Below, piece after piece: positions 31,513 to 32,889 of a stretch of DNA of 32,889 nt; position 1 is the first letter of the stretch, and each line of letters starts with the position of its first letter. This DNA is from Anaerolineae bacterium. GTDB lineage: Bacteria; Chloroflexota; Anaerolineae; B4-G1; SLSP01. The position numbers and the translations under genes were made by a program. The stretch spans positions 1 to 32,889 of the forward strand of contig JAFGNI010000235.1 in assembly GCA_016927095.1 (NCBI GenBank), written 5' to 3'. The notes beneath the pieces are model-generated. The model had not been told where the DNA came from. It saw only the letters and a program-made list of their open reading frames with translations, and did not search any database.

Positions 31513-32781
31513 ATGCGAGGACGTACAAAGCACTGGACGGGATGGATGACGCTGCTGATCACGGTTACAGTGATCGCTACAGGATGCGGGCTCTTCGATG
31601 CGCTGCAGTCGCGGCAACCGACCCCTGCGGAGGAACCTAGCCCGGTTGCGAGCGCATCGCCCGAGATGACTGCCAGTCCGACAACAGGCTTCACGGCAAC
31701 CGCGAGTCCTCCGACAGAAGCCACAGCTACGCCAGTGCCCCCCACGCCGACCTCAGCCGCGACAGAGCTGGATCCTGCCGTAGCCATTCATCCGACCAGC
31801 GGTGCGCCTGGTACGGCGATTGAGGTCAACGCTACCGGCTTCCAGCCCGGAGCGACCGCCGAGGTTGGGATGGGGCGAGCCAACTCTGAGTATGATGTCG
31901 TCAGCACAGCTGTCACGGACAGCGAAGGGCAGATCGCGACAACCGTCACACTCCCAGACTACGCCGAGGATGGCGAACGCTGGGTTGTTGTCGTCTCGGT
32001 CGTTGGGCAGCCCGTCAAGGGCACTTCGAACCTCTTCACGGTGACCCGTGCCGCGGGAGCGCCGACCGTCGTCGTCGCGCCTAGAGCCGGGTCTCCCGGT
32101 ACGTCAGTCACGGTCCGGGCTGAAGGCTTCGCCCCGGAGGCAACCGTCGACGTTGGATTCGGACGTATCGATTCCGGGTATGACGTGCTCCAGAGCGCGC
32201 AGGCTGACGCCGCCGGTACGGTGACCGCCGAGGTGCTCGTGCCCGACTTCGCCGCGCCTGAAGACACCTGGGTCTTCGTCGTCGCCAACACCCAGACGGG
32301 CGCCACAGCGGTGTCCGGTCCGTTCGATGTGACAAGCGGCATGGCGAGTCCTACCAAGACCCCGACCGCCGGGGGCTTCACCAGCGCCAACATCCACCTG
32401 ATCGCCGTCGACGATGGTGGCGCCAACGGCAAGCTGATCGGCTGCAACGATAGCGTCGTACCGGTTCAAGTCACCTTTGACCCGACCATAGCCCCGCTCA
32501 GAGCAGCTCTCAACCAGTTACTGTCGCTAGACACCGAATACCACGGGGGCTCTGGGCTCTACAACGCGCTCTACCAATCGAACCTGAGCGCAGGAGCCAT
32601 CAACATCGTGCAGGGCACCGCGACCATCGCGCTGACCAGGGAAATAACCCTGGGTGGGGCCTGCGATGCGCCCCGGGTAGAAGCCCAGATCAAGGAGACG
32701 GCGCTTCAGTTCTCCACCGTGCAGAACGTTCAGGTCACCCTGAATGGCCAACCGCTGGAGGAGGTCCTGAGCGCGCAATAG
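31513..32781 (+). CDS. Lipoprotein with two Ig-like repeats and a GerMN-like C terminus
   Basis: The 422-residue protein has a signal peptide with lipobox TVIATGC (Cys25), so it should be anchored to the outer face of the membrane. A Thr/Pro/Ser-rich linker (30-85) follows. Two tandem repeats of about 85 residues (about 88-178 and 186-274) share SPGTSVTVRAEGFAPEAT-type and GFGRIDSGYDV-type segments, an immunoglobulin-like fold. The last about 130 residues (SANIHLIAVDDGGANGKLI through NVQVTLNGQPLEEVL) look like a GerMN domain. GGAGG 5 nt before ATG 31513 decides the start over ATG 31501. Its role is unknown; cell-envelope binding is likely. A stretch of 178 nt upstream to the divergent promoter shows no clear promoter of its own. 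Confidence 0.78.
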   Translation: MRGRTKHWTGWMTLLITVTVIATGCGLFDALQSRQPTPAEEPSPVASASPEMTASPTTGFTATASPPTEATATPVPPTPTSAATELDPAVAIHPTSGAPGTAIEVNATGFQPGATAEVGMGRANSEYDVVSTAVTDSEGQIATTVTLPDYAEDGERWVVVVSVVGQPVKGTSNLFTVTRAAGAPTVVVAPRAGSPGTSVTVRAEGFAPEATVDVGFGRIDSGYDVLQSAQADAAGTVTAEVLVPDFAAPEDTWVFVVANTQTGATAVSGPFDVTSGMASPTKTPTAGGFTSANIHLIAVDDGGANGKLIGCNDSVVPVQVTFDPTIAPLRAALNQLLSLDTEYHGGSGLYNALYQSNLSAGAINIVQGTATIALTREITLGGACDAPRVEAQIKETALQFSTVQNVQVTLNGQPLEEVLSAQ

Positions 32782-32889
32782 GGTACCGCCCTATCATCAG
32801 TACCGAATCGCTCGCGCCGCGCGTGCCTGGCTGGGGACAACAGCGGCGCCTAAACAGGAATGGTAACGGGCCGGCTTGCACCTATTCCC

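Noticed and set aside
1..32889. CRISPR array, tRNA, rRNA or insertion sequence
   Set aside because: No regular repeat-spacer pattern, cloverleaf, transposase or terminal inverted repeats were found by eye.

Overview
The window is a GC-rich (low 60s % by eye) bacterial chromosome segment packed with genes on both strands. No rRNA, tRNA, CRISPR array, transposase or phage gene was seen. GTG and TTG starts behind strong GGAGG-type ribosome binding sites, the gene mix (DUF1638, NorQ/NorD-type AAA+VWA pair, lipoprotein with Ig-like repeats and a GerMN-like end, Heparinase II/III and GH2 enzymes) and protein style suggest a Chloroflexota-like soil or sediment bacterium. That assignment is inference; no phylogenetic marker is present.

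Layout. 1-2626 (-): a GH2 glycosidase cut by the left edge, a LysE-type exporter coupled to it, and an endonuclease/exonuclease/phosphatase (EEP) family enzyme. 2758-4553 (+): a two-helix membrane protein, then an arsenic operon (arsC and two cysteine-rich arsR genes) behind a promoter and a palindromic operator, with no arsenite pump in view. 4608-8719 (-): DUF1638 protein, a PD-(D/E)XK-like protein with a winged-helix end, a HEPN-like protein with a degenerate catalytic motif, then a Heparinase II/III-like lyase. 8913-11552 (+): a pRiA4b ORF-3-like protein with a zinc ribbon, then a galactonate dehydratase closed by a clear terminator. 11766-20591 (-): a long same-strand sugar-catabolism array of two amidohydrolase-2 proteins (one with its metal ligands missing), two MFS permeases, a TIM-barrel sugar isomerase/epimerase, a tiny membrane protein, a methyltransferase and a large clan GH-G alpha-glycosidase. 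20828-23516 (-): an ABC exporter with a dual-specificity phosphatase overlapping its 3' end. 23835-24676 (+): a frameshifted methyltransferase. 24881-25405 (-): an HNH endonuclease. 25792-27878 (+): a lipid kinase, a frameshifted PlsC-type acyltransferase and a small AbrB-like protein. 27996-31235 (-): a NorD/CbbO-like VWA protein and its NorQ/CbbQ-like AAA+ partner, with neither nitric oxide reductase nor Rubisco nearby. 31513-32781 (+): a lipoprotein.

How the genes work together. GH2, the Heparinase II/III lyase, the GH-G glycosidase, DgoD, the isomerase and the amidohydrolases look like parts of a route that breaks down a complex, probably galactose- or uronate-containing, glycan, with MFS permeases for uptake. 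The arsenic operon is a self-regulated detoxification unit. The HEPN-like/PD-(D/E)XK-like pair and the NorQ/NorD-like pair are the two modules whose jobs are least explained.

Five separately placed promoters in this window share a TTGRCR-like -35 and a TA-rich -10 at 16 bp spacing, which gives a consistent picture of the housekeeping promoter in this organism.
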